This document shows, in pieces, positions 1-9,414 of a stretch of DNA of 64,000 nt (position 1 is the stretch's first letter; every line of letters begins with the position of its first letter). The DNA is from Paraburkholderia solitsugae (lineage in GTDB: Bacteria; Pseudomonadota; Gammaproteobacteria; Burkholderiales; Burkholderiaceae). The notes under the pieces are model-generated. The model was not told the origin of the DNA. It did not search any database and saw nothing but the letters and a program-made list of their open reading frames with translations. Position numbers and translations under genes: made by a program. Where the stretch lies: assembly GCF_013177695.1 (NCBI RefSeq), contig NZ_WOEY01000028.1, positions 1-64,000 on the forward strand, written 5' to 3'.

Positions 1-339
1 CGGATCGGGTTCGGCGGGGTCGCGCTGGGCCGCCAGCTCGAACAGATAAGCCCGCTCGGCGCGCGACAGTTGCAACGCGACGGCGATCCGCGCCAGCGCC
101 TCGGCGGAGGCGGAGATCGGGCGGCCCTGCTCGATCCACGTGTACCAGGTCGGGCTCACGCCGCATAGCTGCGCGACTTCCTCGCGCCGCAAGCCGGGGG
201 TGCGGCGGCGCGGACCGGGCGGCAGGCCGAGCGCTTGCGGCGTGAGTCGTTCGCGGTGAGCGCGGATGAAATCGCCGAGGGCGCGGGCAGGCGTGGCGTC
301 GAGCGGCGGCGGGTTGTCGGCGGAGGTCGGCGTGGTCAT
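1..339 (-). CDS. XRE-family helix-turn-helix transcriptional regulator (partial, runs off left edge)
   Basis: The frame opens with ATG at 339 and stays open to base 1, giving the first 113 residues. After a proline-rich start it reads ALGDFIRAHRERLTPQALGL and then RTPGLRREEVAQLCGVSPTW, the recognition helix-turn-helix of XRE regulators, followed by WIEQGRPISASAEALARIA. This arrangement is typical of the family whose C-terminal half is a MmyB-like ligand-binding domain; that half lies outside the window. The gene diverges from a methyltransferase at 514 with 174 bases between them, so it may control itself and that neighbour (inference). The DNA-binding class is certain; the effector is unknown. 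Confidence 0.85.
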   Translation of the reverse strand, partial: MTTPTSADNPPPLDATPARALGDFIRAHRERLTPQALGLPPGPRRRTPGLRREEVAQLCGVSPTWYTWIEQGRPISASAEALARIAVALQLSRAERAYLFELAAQRDPAEPDP

Positions 340-383
340 TCTTGTCGGGCGGCGCTTGAAGGGGGGCGGGGTGGTGTTATTGA

Positions 384-414
384 TACCAGAATAATTGCTT
401 AACTTGTACTGGTA
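384..414. promoter_or_regulatory. Inverted repeat in the divergent regulator/methyltransferase intergenic region
   Basis: TACCAG (384-389) and CTGGTA (409-414) form an inverted repeat with a 19-base spacer. The right arm also lies in the short near-palindrome TGTACTGGTACA (405-416). It overlaps the -35 region of the candidate methyltransferase promoter, where an operator for the divergent XRE regulator would be expected. Function is inferred. Confidence 0.4.
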
Positions 415-432
415 CACGGCGAGTTCTATTGT
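404..432 (+). promoter_or_regulatory. Candidate sigma-70 promoter for the SAM methyltransferase
   Basis: TTGTAC (404-409) and TATTGT (427-432) are separated by exactly 17 bases, giving a leader of about 75 bases before ATG 514. Each hexamer matches the consensus at four positions. Confidence 0.4.
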
Positions 433-513
433 AACGGCTGGAACGGCGCAGCGCCGTCCTGGCCGGCCCGGCCCATGCCCGGCCGAACCCCACATAAATA
501 ACCGGAGCCTTCC

Positions 514-1266
514 ATGAAGCACCACGATCAAGTCGCCGACGCCTTCGGCTCGACCGCCGCCGCGTATTTGACGAGTCAGACGCATGCCACCGGCGCCGAT
601 CTGCAGACGCTGGCCGAGTCGATCGCCGCGACACCGGACGCGAAGGTGCTCGACATGGGCTGCGGTGCAGGTCACGCGAGTTTCGCTGTGGCGCCGCACG
701 CAAAAGAAGTGGTCGCGTACGACATCGCGCCACAAATGCTGGCGACGGTCGTTGGCGCAGTGAAAGACCGGGGCCTCGCCAACATCCGCACGCAACAGGG
801 CGCCGCCGAAACGCTGCCGTTCGACGATCATTCGTTCGACTGGATCATTAGCCGGATGAGCGCGCATCACTGGCACGACGTGCCGCTCGCGCTGGCCGAA
901 GTGCGGCGCGTGTTGAAGCCTGGCGGCACGGTGCTGTTCATTGATATCGCCGGCGCCGATCATCCGCTGCTCGACACGCATATTCAGGCGGTCGAATTGT
1001 TGCGTGACGGCTCGCACATCCGCGACTACCGCGCGGACGAATGGATTGCGTTGTTCGAAGCGGCCGGATTCAAGGCATCGATTCGCGAGCGCTGGCGCAT
1101 CGCGATCGAGTTCAGTTCGTGGGTGGCGCGCATGCGCACGCCGGAACCGCGCGTGGTGGCGATTCGCTCGCTGTGGGGCAACGCGCCCGATGAGGTGCGC
1201 CAGTATTTCGACGTGCAGGAAGACGGCTCGTTCAAGCTCGACGCGCTGATGGTCGAGGCGCAATGA
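514..1266 (+). CDS. Class I SAM-dependent methyltransferase (UbiE/YafE type)
   Basis: A 250-residue protein of the Methyltransf_11 class. Motif I for S-adenosylmethionine binding is VLDMGCGAGHASFAVA (about residues 45-60), followed by the acidic strand-2 end VVAYDIAPQML and the motif IV region DWIISRMSAHHW. LAEVRRVLKPGGTVLFIDIA is the usual post-motif. The small-molecule substrate cannot be read from sequence; E. coli YafE and UbiE are the closest styles I recognise. Start ATG 514 follows GGAGCC. The gene is monocistronic, ends before a strong terminator, and diverges from an XRE regulator that may control it. Methyltransferase class is firm, substrate unknown. Confidence 0.85.
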   Translation: MKHHDQVADAFGSTAAAYLTSQTHATGADLQTLAESIAATPDAKVLDMGCGAGHASFAVAPHAKEVVAYDIAPQMLATVVGAVKDRGLANIRTQQGAAETLPFDDHSFDWIISRMSAHHWHDVPLALAEVRRVLKPGGTVLFIDIAGADHPLLDTHIQAVELLRDGSHIRDYRADEWIALFEAAGFKASIRERWRIAIEFSSWVARMRTPEPRVVAIRSLWGNAPDEVRQYFDVQEDGSFKLDALMVEAQ

Positions 1267-1378
1267 GTTGACGCGGTGAGTTGCAACGCGTGAGCAAAGT
1301 GCGACTCAGCGGCGAACAATGCACAAGATCCCGAGTGGCGTTTCGGGGCAACGGTGCCGGGTTCGGTATTCGGCGCCA

Positions 1379-1430
1379 GAAAAACCGAAGCCGGGCACGG
1401 TCAACGGACCCATGCCCGGCTTCTTTTTTT
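1379..1430. terminator. Bidirectional rho-independent terminator between the methyltransferase and ppc
   Basis: An 11-bp perfect stem (1387-1397 with 1413-1423) is followed by a T run on the plus strand (1421-1430) and by GGTTTTTC on the minus strand. It can therefore end both convergent transcripts. Confidence 0.85.
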
Positions 1431-1502
1431 CGTCAATCTCAGCCGGACGCGGGTTAGTTCACCCTGTCCGGTTGAGACGCGAAACCAACTGCAAGTGCTG
1501 GC

Positions 1503-4500
1503 TTAGCCCGTATTACGCAGCCCCGCCGCAATCCCGTTGATGCTCAAATGAATCCCGCGCCGCACGCGCGCGTTGGTATCGCCGGTGCGGTGACGCTTGA
1601 GCAACTCGACCTGCAAGTGATTCAACGGATCGAGATACGGGAAGCGGTTCTTGATCGAACGCGCGAGCAGCGGATTTTCCGCGAGCCGTTCGCTCTTACC
1701 GGTGATCTCCGACAACACCTTCGACGTCCGCTCCCATTCCGCGACGATCCGCTCGAACACATGCTTGCGCAGCTTCTTGTCCGACACGAGCTGTGCGTAG
1801 CGCGAGGCCACCGCGAGGTCGGTCTTCGCCAGCACCATGTCCATGTTGGAGAGCAGGTTCGAGAAGAACGGCCACGTCTTGTGCATTTTCTTGAGTAGCG
1901 CAAGACGGCGGGTGCGCTCGGCATCGCTCGGTGCACTGTCCAGATGCGCGGCCACCGCGCTGCCGAAACCGTACCAGCCGGTCAGCAGCAAACGGCATTG
2001 ACCCCAGGAAAAGCCCCACGGAATCGCGCGCAGATCTTCGATCTTGCGTTGCTTCGGGTCCTGCAATTTGCGCGAAGCCGGACGGCTGCCGATGTTCAAC
2101 TCGGCGATCTCCGAGATCGGCGTCGACTCGAAGAAATACTCCTTGAAGCCCGGCGTTTCGTAGACCAGCGCACGATACGACGCCATCGCCGCGTCGGACA
2201 ATTGCTGCATCGTTTCTTCGAAGACGGGCAGTTCCGCGGGCGCATTGCCGTGCGGCAACAACGACGCTTCGAGCGTCGCGGCCACCACCGTTTCCAGGTT
2301 GCGCCGGCCGATTTCCGGATTGCCGAACTTGCTCGCGATCACTTCGCCTTGCTCGGTCAAACGGATCTGCCCGTCGACGGTGCCCGGCGGCTGCGACAGA
2401 ATCGCCTGATAGGTCGGACCACCGCCACGGCCTACCGTGCCTCCGCGTCCGTGGAACAGACGCAGGGTCACGCCGCGTTCATTGAACAGCGACACCAGCG
2501 CAAGCTCGGCGCGGTACAGCTCCCAGTTCGACGTCAGGAAACCGCCGTCCTTGTTGCTGTCCGAATAGCCGAGCATCACTTCCTGCTCGTTGCCCTGATG
2601 TTCGATCAGTGCATCGACGCCCGGCAGCGCGATCAGATCACGCATGATGTGCGGTGCGTTGCGCAAGTCGGGGATCGTTTCGAATAGCGGGATCACCATC
2701 AGCCCCGCTCGCGCCGGATCGTGCGCGTCACCCAGACGGCCGTGCAGCAGGCCGGTTTCCTTCTGCAGCAACATCACTTCGACCAGATCGCTGACGGTCT
2801 CCGTGTGCGAAATGATGTAGTTGCGCACCGCGCGCGCGCCGAACTTCTCGCGTGTGACGCGGGCCTCTTCGAGCACGCCGAGTTCGCTCTTCACGAGATC
2901 GGAGTACTCGCCGTACGGCAGACGCAACGCGCGCGGCTGCGCCAGTTCGGCCAGCAGCACGGTGAGCTTGTCTTCTTCAGAGAGCGCCGCGTAGTTTTCT
3001 TCGACGCCCGCGCGTTTCAGCAGCTCGGCGATCACCGCTTCATGGATGTCGGAGCTTTGCCGCAAGTCGATGCTCGCGAGATGGAAGCCGAACACTTCGG
3101 CGGCGCGCGCGAGCGGCGACAGGCGCGGGGCCGCGAGCGGCGCGCCATGATGCTCGGCGAGCGAATCGATCAGCACGTGCAGGTCGCGCACGAATTCGGC
3201 GGAGTCGTCGTACGGTTTGGCGCGCACCGGCGCCACGCCGCGGCCCGCGCTGCGCACCGGCACGCTGCCTTCACCGAGACGCACGCGCGCACTTGCCGCG
3301 AGCCGCGTGTACATGCCGATCAAGGCGCGGCGATACGGTTCGTCGGTACGGTGCGGCGACTGGTCGGGCGAGACGGCCGCGAGTTCTTTCAACGCGTCGC
3401 TTGCACCGGCCAGCAGGTTTGACACCGACAACTCGGCGCCCAACTTGTGTACCTGCTCCATATAGTGTTCGAAGATCACAGCGGCCTGGCGGCTGATCGC
3501 GTGTTCGAGCGTTTCGGCCGTGACGTTCGGATTGCCGTCCCGATCGCCGCCGATCCAACTGCCCATCTGGAAGAACGGCGGCAGACGCGCGTCGATGCCG
3601 TGCTCGATGAGCGCTTCTTCGATATCGGCGTAGAGCGCCGGAATTTCTTCGAGAAAGGTGGCTCGATAGTACGACAGCGCATTTTCGATTTCGTCGGCCA
3701 CGGAGAGGCGCGAATCGCGCAGCATGCGCGTTTGCCACAGCGACGTGACGCTGGCACGCAGCATCGCTTCGTTGTGCGCGCGTTCGCGCTTGGTCAGCTG
3801 CTGATCGCGTTCGGCGAGGAGGCGCGCGACGTCGTGCTGCGCGTCGAGAATGCTCTTGCGCTGCACCTCTGTCGGGTGAGCGGTCAGGACCGGCACGATC
3901 AGCGCGTCGTTGAAGAACTGTTGCAGCACCGGCGTCGCGGCGGCGCCCGCTTCGACGAGCCGTTCGAGCGCATGCGCCATGGTGCCCGGTTGCGAGGTCG
4001 AGCCGGCCAGCGCGTGAATCCGGTGACGGCGATTGCGGTGGCGGTCTTCGGCGATGTTCGCAAGATGCGAGAAATAGCTGAACGCGCGCACCACGCTGAC
4101 CGTTTGCTCGGGGCTCAGCGAACGCAGTTTCTTGTCGAGCGTTTGTGCCGCAGCACTGTCGTCCTCGCGGCGAAAACGCACGGCGGTCTGGCGGATCGTC
4201 TCCACCACATCGAACACCGCGTCGCCTTCCTGTTCGCGCAGTACGTCGCCGAGCAGGCGGCCCAGATACCGGATGTCCTGAAACAGCGGATGGTCCTTGT
4301 CCTCACGCGTGCGGCCGCTGCCTTTCGAGGCGGGCACGATCGCATCCTGCGAAACGGCTTGCAGCTTGGGCGCTTTGGCGGCTTGCGACGCGGCTTCGCT
4401 CGCGATGACCTTGATCTTCGGGGACTTGGCTTTGGCCGGTTTCAGCGCCTGGGCGGCGTTCGCGGCTTGCACTGCCTTATCCGTCTTGGCAGCCTTCACC

Positions 4501-4712
4501 GCCTTGGCGGGCGCGGAGGCTTTGGTGGACTTGGCGGCTTTGGCGACGTTAGCGGGCTGGGTTGCCTTGGCAGCTTTGCCGGCGCGTTTGGCCGGCATGG
4601 ACTGGGCAGCCGTTGCGGCGGCAGAAGCGGTAGGCGCGGCGGTGTCGGCCGCTTGAGCGTTGGGCGATGCAGTGTTGCGGCGGGCAGGGCGCGCCGATCC
4701 GGAAGACGTCAC
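1503..4712 (-). CDS. ppc: Phosphoenolpyruvate carboxylase with a long Ala/Lys-rich N-terminal extension
   Basis: Catalyses PEP + bicarbonate to oxaloacetate + phosphate, the anaplerotic feed of the TCA cycle in the cytoplasm. Landmarks: [13 protein letters not shown] (catalytic His near residue 279), [27 protein letters not shown], the glycine loop [21 protein letters not shown] and the conserved C-terminus GLRNTG. The start is GTG 4712 behind GAGGAAA; the first residues ([11 protein letters not shown]) resemble Burkholderia homologues, as recalled. At 1069 residues it is longer than the roughly 880-residue E. coli enzyme. The first ~137 residues are low-complexity, dominated by Ala and Lys with repeats such as KAAK and PAKA, and are not part of the catalytic fold, which begins at about [13 protein letters not shown]. 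Divergent from hemC. Confidence 0.97.
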   Translation of the reverse strand: MTSSGSARPARRNTASPNAQAADTAAPTASAAATAAQSMPAKRAGKAAKATQPANVAKAAKSTKASAPAKAVKAAKTDKAVQAANAAQALKPAKAKSPKIKVIASEAASQAAKAPKLQAVSQDAIVPASKGSGRTREDKDHPLFQDIRYLGRLLGDVLREQEGDAVFDVVETIRQTAVRFRREDDSAAAQTLDKKLRSLSPEQTVSVVRAFSYFSHLANIAEDRHRNRRHRIHALAGSTSQPGTMAHALERLVEAGAAATPVLQQFFNDALIVPVLTAHPTEVQRKSILDAQHDVARLLAERDQQLTKRERAHNEAMLRASVTSLWQTRMLRDSRLSVADEIENALSYYRATFLEEIPALYADIEEALIEHGIDARLPPFFQMGSWIGGDRDGNPNVTAETLEHAISRQAAVIFEHYMEQVHKLGAELSVSNLLAGASDALKELAAVSPDQSPHRTDEPYRRALIGMYTRLAASARVRLGEGSVPVRSAGRGVAPVRAKPYDDSAEFVRDLHVLIDSLAEHHGAPLAAPRLSPLARAAEVFGFHLASIDLRQSSDIHEAVIAELLKRAGVEENYAALSEEDKLTVLLAELAQPRALRLPYGEYSDLVKSELGVLEEARVTREKFGARAVRNYIISHTETVSDLVEVMLLQKETGLLHGRLGDAHDPARAGLMVIPLFETIPDLRNAPHIMRDLIALPGVDALIEHQGNEQEVMLGYSDSNKDGGFLTSNWELYRAELALVSLFNERGVTLRLFHGRGGTVGRGGGPTYQAILSQPPGTVDGQIRLTEQGEVIASKFGNPEIGRRNLETVVAATLEASLLPHGNAPAELPVFEETMQQLSDAAMASYRALVYETPGFKEYFFESTPISEIAELNIGSRPASRKLQDPKQRKIEDLRAIPWGFSWGQCRLLLTGWYGFGSAVAAHLDSAPSDAERTRRLALLKKMHKTWPFFSNLLSNMDMVLAKTDLAVASRYAQLVSDKKLRKHVFERIVAEWERTSKVLSEITGKSERLAENPLLARSIKNRFPYLDPLNHLQVELLKRHRTGDTNARVRRGIHLSINGIAAGLRNTG

Positions 4713-5129
4713 GATGGGTTTCCTCAGGGAAGCCAGGGTCTGTTGAGTGATGAACTGCTACTGCGGAACTGCACGATGAGTTGCAACGTGAACTGCACGG
4801 AACCAGCACAAAGCGGTATGAGCCAATGGCACTACGCCGGAGAGGGTGGCCACGCGCGCATTTGCACAAAACGCACGAGGTGCATGACATGCCTTGCATG
4901 CCCGATAGGCACGCGAGGCACGTTGCGCCGCATTGCATCATCCCGCATGCCGCGCCCCGGTGCGCGAACGACCGTGCTTGAACAGGCTGGGATGGGGCAG
5001 GCGCGCGCTGCGCGAGGCCCGTCTCCTCCATCGATACCGCGTCAGCACGGCGCTCCGCTGTGCCTTGAGACACGGGGTCGCGTGCTAACATTGATTGTTA
5101 TTACATCCCGTCATTCGATCAGCAAGCTA
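4713..5129. other. Divergent ppc/hemC intergenic region (417 bases)
   Basis: No convincing small gene. It must hold the ppc and hemC promoters. On the plus strand TTGAGA (5065-5070) and TAACAT (5086-5091) with 15-base spacing is a weak hemC promoter candidate. The middle is rich in short GC-poor/GCA repeats (TGCATGACATGCCTTGCATG-like) without a clear operator. Confidence 0.4.
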
Positions 5130-6134
5130 ATGAACACCGAGACGTTTTTTGCGCCACCCCACACGCTTGTGATTGCGTCGCGAGAAAGCCGCCTAGCCAT
5201 GTGGCAGGCGGAGCATGTGCAATGTGCGCTGCACAAATTATATCCATCTTGTGACGTAAAAATCCTCGGAATGACAACACGTGGCGATCAGATTCTCGAT
5301 CGCACTTTGTCGAAGGTTGGTGGTAAGGGGCTCTTCGTCAAGGAACTGGAAGCCGCGCTGGCCGACGGCCGCGCCGATCTGGCCGTGCACTCGCTCAAAG
5401 ACGTGCCGATGGAATTGCCCGCAGGCTTTGCGCTCTCCACCATCATGGAGCGCGAAGATCCGCGCGACGCGCTGGTATCCAACGATTACGATTCGCTTGC
5501 CGCGCTGCCGGCCGGCGCCGTGGTCGGCACCTCCAGCCTGCGCCGCGAGGCCATGCTGCGCATGCGTTACCCGCACCTCGTGGTGCGGCCGCTGCGCGGC
5601 AATCTGGACACGCGCCTGTCGAAACTCGATCGCGGCGACTACGCGGCGATCATTCTGGCGGCTGCCGGTTTGAAGCGTTTGGGTCTCGGCGAGCGCATCC
5701 GCGCGCTGCTCGATCCCGAAGACAGTTTGCCCGCAGCCGGTCAGGGCGCGCTCGGCATCGAGATTCGCGCCGATCGAGCGGACCTCGCGGCATGGCTCGC
5801 GCCGCTGCATCACGAACATACAGCAGCAGCCGTGGAAGCGGAGCGGATGGTTTCGCGCGCCCTCGGCGGCAGTTGCGAAGTGCCGCTCGCGGCCTATGCA
5901 CACTGGCACGACGGTGCGCTGCACCTGCGCGGCATCGTCGCCACGCCCGACGGCCAACGTGTCTTGAGTGCGCAGGCATCGGCGCCGGCGCCCACCGTCG
6001 AACGTGCTATTGCGCTTGGCCAGGAAGTGGCGAGCGCGCTCGAACAGCAAGGCGCGATGGAAATCGTCCGCGCGCTGAGCACGGCCAGCGGTCCCGCCGC
6101 AGGTTCGGGTGACAGCGCGGTGACCGGCGAGTGA
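5130..6134 (+). CDS. hemC: Hydroxymethylbilane synthase (porphobilinogen deaminase)
   Basis: Third step of tetrapyrrole synthesis from ALA: joins four porphobilinogens into hydroxymethylbilane, using a dipyrromethane cofactor. Seen: [36 protein letters not shown], the catalytic-Asp segment [50 protein letters not shown] and the cofactor cysteine in [14 protein letters not shown]. Start ATG 5130 gives 334 residues, normal for the family; a much longer upstream open frame opposite ppc is not coding. The stop overlaps the next start (TGATG), so hemC, hemDX and hemY are very probably one operon. Confidence 0.97.
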   Translation: MNTETFFAPPHTLVIASRESRLAMWQAEHVQCALHKLYPSCDVKILGMTTRGDQILDRTLSKVGGKGLFVKELEAALADGRADLAVHSLKDVPMELPAGFALSTIMEREDPRDALVSNDYDSLAALPAGAVVGTSSLRREAMLRMRYPHLVVRPLRGNLDTRLSKLDRGDYAAIILAAAGLKRLGLGERIRALLDPEDSLPAAGQGALGIEIRADRADLAAWLAPLHHEHTAAAVEAERMVSRALGGSCEVPLAAYAHWHDGALHLRGIVATPDGQRVLSAQASAPAPTVERAIALGQEVASALEQQGAMEIVRALSTASGPAAGSGDSAVTGE

Positions 6135-8152
6135 TGGCGGCCGATATCCCGGGCAACACATCCGCATCCGTCGGCAAGGCGGCGTTCACGGTCGTGATTA
6201 CGCGACCGGCCGGTCAGCCGAACGAATTGATCGCGCAACTCGCCGCGGCGGGCATTGCCGTGCTCGATTTTCCGCTGATCGACATCGCGCCTGTTACCGA
6301 CGATTCACCGTTGCGCGCGGCGCTGGCTGCGCTGGAACGCTATGCACTGGTGGTGTTCGTCTCGCCCAATGCGATCGATCACGCGTTTGCCAGGAGCGAT
6401 GCGATCTGGCCGCACGCGCTGCCGATCGGCGTAGTCGGGCCGGGCAGTGTGCAGGCGCTGGCCCGCCACGGTGTCACGGCGCCGGCGTACAACGTCATCA
6501 GCCCGCCGTCCGTAGCCGACGACGATACGGCACGCTTCGATTCCGAAGGTTTGTTCGCGGCGATCGATACCGCGCTCGGCGCGAACACGCTCGAAGGCAA
6601 GCGCGTACTGATCGTGCGCGGCGACGGCGGCCGCGAATGGCTCGCCGATCGCTTGCGCGAGGCGGGTGCCGAAGTCGAAACGGTCGCGGCTTATCGCCGC
6701 CTCGTGCCGGAACCGTCAATCGGGGGCTGGGCGCGCGTGCACACGCTGCTTGCCGGCGAGCCGCACGCCTGGTTGCTCACCAGTTCGGAAGGCGTGCGCA
6801 ATCTGCACGAGCTCGCGCAAGAGCATCTGACCGCCGGCGAAATCGCGCAACTGAAGCACGCCAACCTGGTCACGCCGCATCCCCGTATCGCGCAGACCGC
6901 GCGGGCATTGGGTTTTGATAGCATTACGGTGTCCGGCGCGGGCGATGATCGCATTGCCCGCGCCTTGCTTGCCGCCGTGCCGACCGTAGTTCAACCGGTA
7001 CCGACTAACCCGGCTCATTCACCGGCTAAATCACGCATGACTGAAACGAACGCATCCACGAACGCCTCACCCCAGCCGGCCGCAACCACTGCGTTACCGC
7101 CGAATCCACCCTTCACGCCCTACGAAGCGCAAAAGCGCCGCAGCGCGAGCGGACCGCTGCTGTGGTTTGTCGTGGTGATCATCGCTTGTGCGGCGGGCGT
7201 GGGCGGCTATGCGCTCAATCGCAAGGTGGAACGCGCCGAGCAGCAACTCGCGCAACGCCAGCAAGCCAACGACGCGCAGACCAACGAGTTGCGCGTCAAG
7301 ACCGATCAGGCGCTGGCCACGGTTCATCAATCGGACGCGCAGGTCGCGCAACTCGAAGGCAAACTCGCTGACGCGCAAACCGCGCAGCAGGCGCTGCAGC
7401 AGCAATACACCGATCTCGCGCGCAATCGCGACGACTGGACGATGGCTGAAGTCGGCCAGATGCTCTCGGCCGCGAGCCAGCAGTTGCAGCTCACCGGCAA
7501 CACGCAACTGGCGCTGTTCGCGCTGCAAAGCGCGGACACGCGTCTCGCCGCATCCGATAACCCGCAGGCCGTGACCGTGCGCAAGGCGATCGCGCAAGAC
7601 ATCGACAAGCTGAAGGCCGCGCCGTCCACGGATCTGACGGGGATGGCGATCAAGCTCGACAACGCGATCGACCAGGTCGACGGCCTGCCGCTCTCCGGCG
7701 AGGCGCCGATTGCGCACGCCACGCCAAAGGCCGCCACCTGGGCCGACACGGCGAAGGTGGCCGCGGCCACCGGCGAGCCGCGCTGGAAAGTGTGGTGGCG
7801 CGAAGTCACAACCGGCATTGGCCAGCAGCTCACCAGCCTCGTGCAGGTGCGCCGCATCGACAACGCCGACGCGATGCTCGTCACGCCCGATCAAGGCTAC
7901 TTCGTGCGCGAGAATCTGAAGCTGCGTTTGCTGTCGGCGCGGCTCGCGCTGCTGTCGCGCAACCAGACCACGCTGAAGTCCGATCTGCAGGCGGCGCAGG
8001 CGGCGCTCACGCGCTACTTCGACGACACGTCGAAGAAGACACAGACCGTGATCGATCTGGTCAAGCAGGTGGATGCGGGCTCGGCCGCAGTTGAACTGCC
8101 GAATCTGAACACCAGCCTGCAGGCCGTCAATCAATACCGGAGCCGAGGTTAA
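6134..8152 (+). CDS. hemD: Fused uroporphyrinogen-III synthase (HemD) and HemX-like membrane protein
   Basis: Residues 1 to about 285 are HemD: VVITRPAGQPNELIAQLAAAGI, VFVSPNAIDHAF, LIVRGDGGREWLADRLREAGAEV and LLTSSEGVRNLHEL, the enzyme that cyclises hydroxymethylbilane with ring-D inversion. A linker with an internal ATG (7037) leads into HemX: one transmembrane helix (LLWFVVVIIACAAGVGGYAL), a long Gln/Ala-rich coiled coil (ERAEQQLAQRQQANDAQTNE) and a helical C-terminal domain containing WREVTTGIGQQLTSLVQVRR. There is no stop between the halves. This fusion is the usual arrangement in Burkholderiaceae; HemX has no defined catalytic role. GTG 6131 is an alternative start three bases upstream; ATG 6134 overlaps the hemC stop. 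Confidence 0.93.
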   Translation: MAADIPGNTSASVGKAAFTVVITRPAGQPNELIAQLAAAGIAVLDFPLIDIAPVTDDSPLRAALAALERYALVVFVSPNAIDHAFARSDAIWPHALPIGVVGPGSVQALARHGVTAPAYNVISPPSVADDDTARFDSEGLFAAIDTALGANTLEGKRVLIVRGDGGREWLADRLREAGAEVETVAAYRRLVPEPSIGGWARVHTLLAGEPHAWLLTSSEGVRNLHELAQEHLTAGEIAQLKHANLVTPHPRIAQTARALGFDSITVSGAGDDRIARALLAAVPTVVQPVPTNPAHSPAKSRMTETNASTNASPQPAATTALPPNPPFTPYEAQKRRSASGPLLWFVVVIIACAAGVGGYALNRKVERAEQQLAQRQQANDAQTNELRVKTDQALATVHQSDAQVAQLEGKLADAQTAQQALQQQYTDLARNRDDWTMAEVGQMLSAASQQLQLTGNTQLALFALQSADTRLAASDNPQAVTVRKAIAQDIDKLKAAPSTDLTGMAIKLDNAIDQVDGLPLSGEAPIAHATPKAATWADTAKVAAATGEPRWKVWWREVTTGIGQQLTSLVQVRRIDNADAMLVTPDQGYFVRENLKLRLLSARLALLSRNQTTLKSDLQAAQAALTRYFDDTSKKTQTVIDLVKQVDAGSAAVELPNLNTSLQAVNQYRSRG

Positions 8153-8154
8153 TC

Positions 8155-9345
8155 ATGGCAATCCGGGGACTTCTATGGCTCGCGCTGTTGTTCGCCATCG
8201 CGGTGGTGCTGGCGGTGGTCGGACGCTTCGACATGGGGCAGGTGCTGCTGATCTATCCGCCGTACCGCGTCGACATTTCGCTGAATCTGTTCGTGGTCGG
8301 GCTGGTGGTGCTGTTCATCCTGATCTACGCGTTGCTGCGCATCGTGCGTAATATCTGGCGCATGCCGCAGCGTGTGGCTGCCTATCGCGCCCGCTCGCGT
8401 GTCGCGAAAGCGCATGCTGCATTGCGTGACGCGATCGGCAATCTGTACGCCGGGCGTTTCTCGCGCGCTGAAAAAGCCGCGAAAGATTCGCTCACGAATG
8501 GCGACAACAAGGGCGCGGCCGGTCTGATCGCGGCCACCGCGGCGCACCGCATGCATGAATATGCGCGGCGCGACGAATGGCTCGCCCAGATCGACGAAGC
8601 CGACTGGCAGGACGCACGCCTGATGGCCACCGCCGACATGCGTGCCGATGGCCGCGACGCGGATGGCGCACTCGCCGCGCTGACTGAAATGCAGTCGCAG
8701 GGCGCACGGCGGATTCACGCGCAGCAGATCACGTTGCGCGCGCAACAGCAATTGAAGAACTGGGGCGAAGTGCTCAAGCTCGTCAAGACGCTGGAAAAAC
8801 GCGAAGCGATTCATCCGGCCGTGGCGGTGCGTTTGCGTCAGCTCGCGGCGGAAAACCTGTTGCGCGACCGGCGTCATAACGCCGATGCGCTGCTGGAGTT
8901 GTGGAATTCGCTGTCGGCCACTGAACGTCATTCACCGCGTCTCGCTGATCTTGCGGCCGAACTGCTGGTCGCGCTGAATCGTCCGCAGGAAGCGCGCAAG
9001 ATCGTCGAAGAGGCGCTGGCGCAGAACTGGGACGCGCGTCTGCTACGCCGTTATCCGGACACGACCGGAGGCGATGCATTGCCGTTGATCCAGAAAGCCG
9101 AAGGATGGCAGAAGGATCGCCCGGAAGATGCCGATCTGATGTTTGCGTTGGGCCGCTTGTGCCTGCATCAGCAGTTGTGGGGCAAGGCGCAATCGTTCCT
9201 CGAGCGCGCGCTGAAACTCGCCGACAACGAGACGCTGAAGATTCGTTCGCATCGCGCGTTGGCGCGTTTGCATGAACAGATCGGCGATTCCGCTAAGGCG
9301 AGCGAGCATTATCGCGAGAGTGCGTTGGCGATGAATATCGTTTGA
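8155..9345 (+). CDS. hemY: HemY-like inner-membrane TPR protein of the heme operon
   Basis: A 396-residue protein beginning two bases after the hemDX stop. Two N-terminal transmembrane helices (LLWLALLFAIAVVLAVVGRF and LFVVGLVVLFILIYALLRI) anchor the HemY_N domain. A helical-repeat region resembling tetratricopeptide repeats follows, ending in LKLADNETLKIRSHRALARL and HEQIGDSAKASEHYRESA. This is the gamma/beta-proteobacterial HemY found behind hemCDX, not the protoporphyrinogen oxidase also called HemY in Bacillus. Its exact role is unsettled; a scaffold for heme enzymes is often proposed. It closes the operon in front of a bidirectional terminator. Confidence 0.93.
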   Translation: MAIRGLLWLALLFAIAVVLAVVGRFDMGQVLLIYPPYRVDISLNLFVVGLVVLFILIYALLRIVRNIWRMPQRVAAYRARSRVAKAHAALRDAIGNLYAGRFSRAEKAAKDSLTNGDNKGAAGLIAATAAHRMHEYARRDEWLAQIDEADWQDARLMATADMRADGRDADGALAALTEMQSQGARRIHAQQITLRAQQQLKNWGEVLKLVKTLEKREAIHPAVAVRLRQLAAENLLRDRRHNADALLELWNSLSATERHSPRLADLAAELLVALNRPQEARKIVEEALAQNWDARLLRRYPDTTGGDALPLIQKAEGWQKDRPEDADLMFALGRLCLHQQLWGKAQSFLERALKLADNETLKIRSHRALARLHEQIGDSAKASEHYRESALAMNIV

Positions 9346-9374
9346 TGCTTTGATCGAGTACTGCAGTAGATGGG

Positions 9375-9412
9375 AAAAAGCCCCCGGGGTCGTAAGACGC
9401 CGGGGGCTTTTT
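9375..9412. terminator. Bidirectional terminator between hemY and the MFS gene
   Basis: AAAAAGCCCCCG (9375-9386) pairs perfectly with 9401-9412 and both flanks give U runs. It lies between convergent genes and ends two bases before the MFS stop codon. Confidence 0.9.
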
Positions 9413-9414
9413 CG

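Noticed and set aside
3447..5129. Very long plus-strand open frame leading into hemC
   Set aside because: It is antisense to ppc in a GC-rich genome; only the part from ATG 5130 is hemC. The ppc protein on the other strand is unmistakable.
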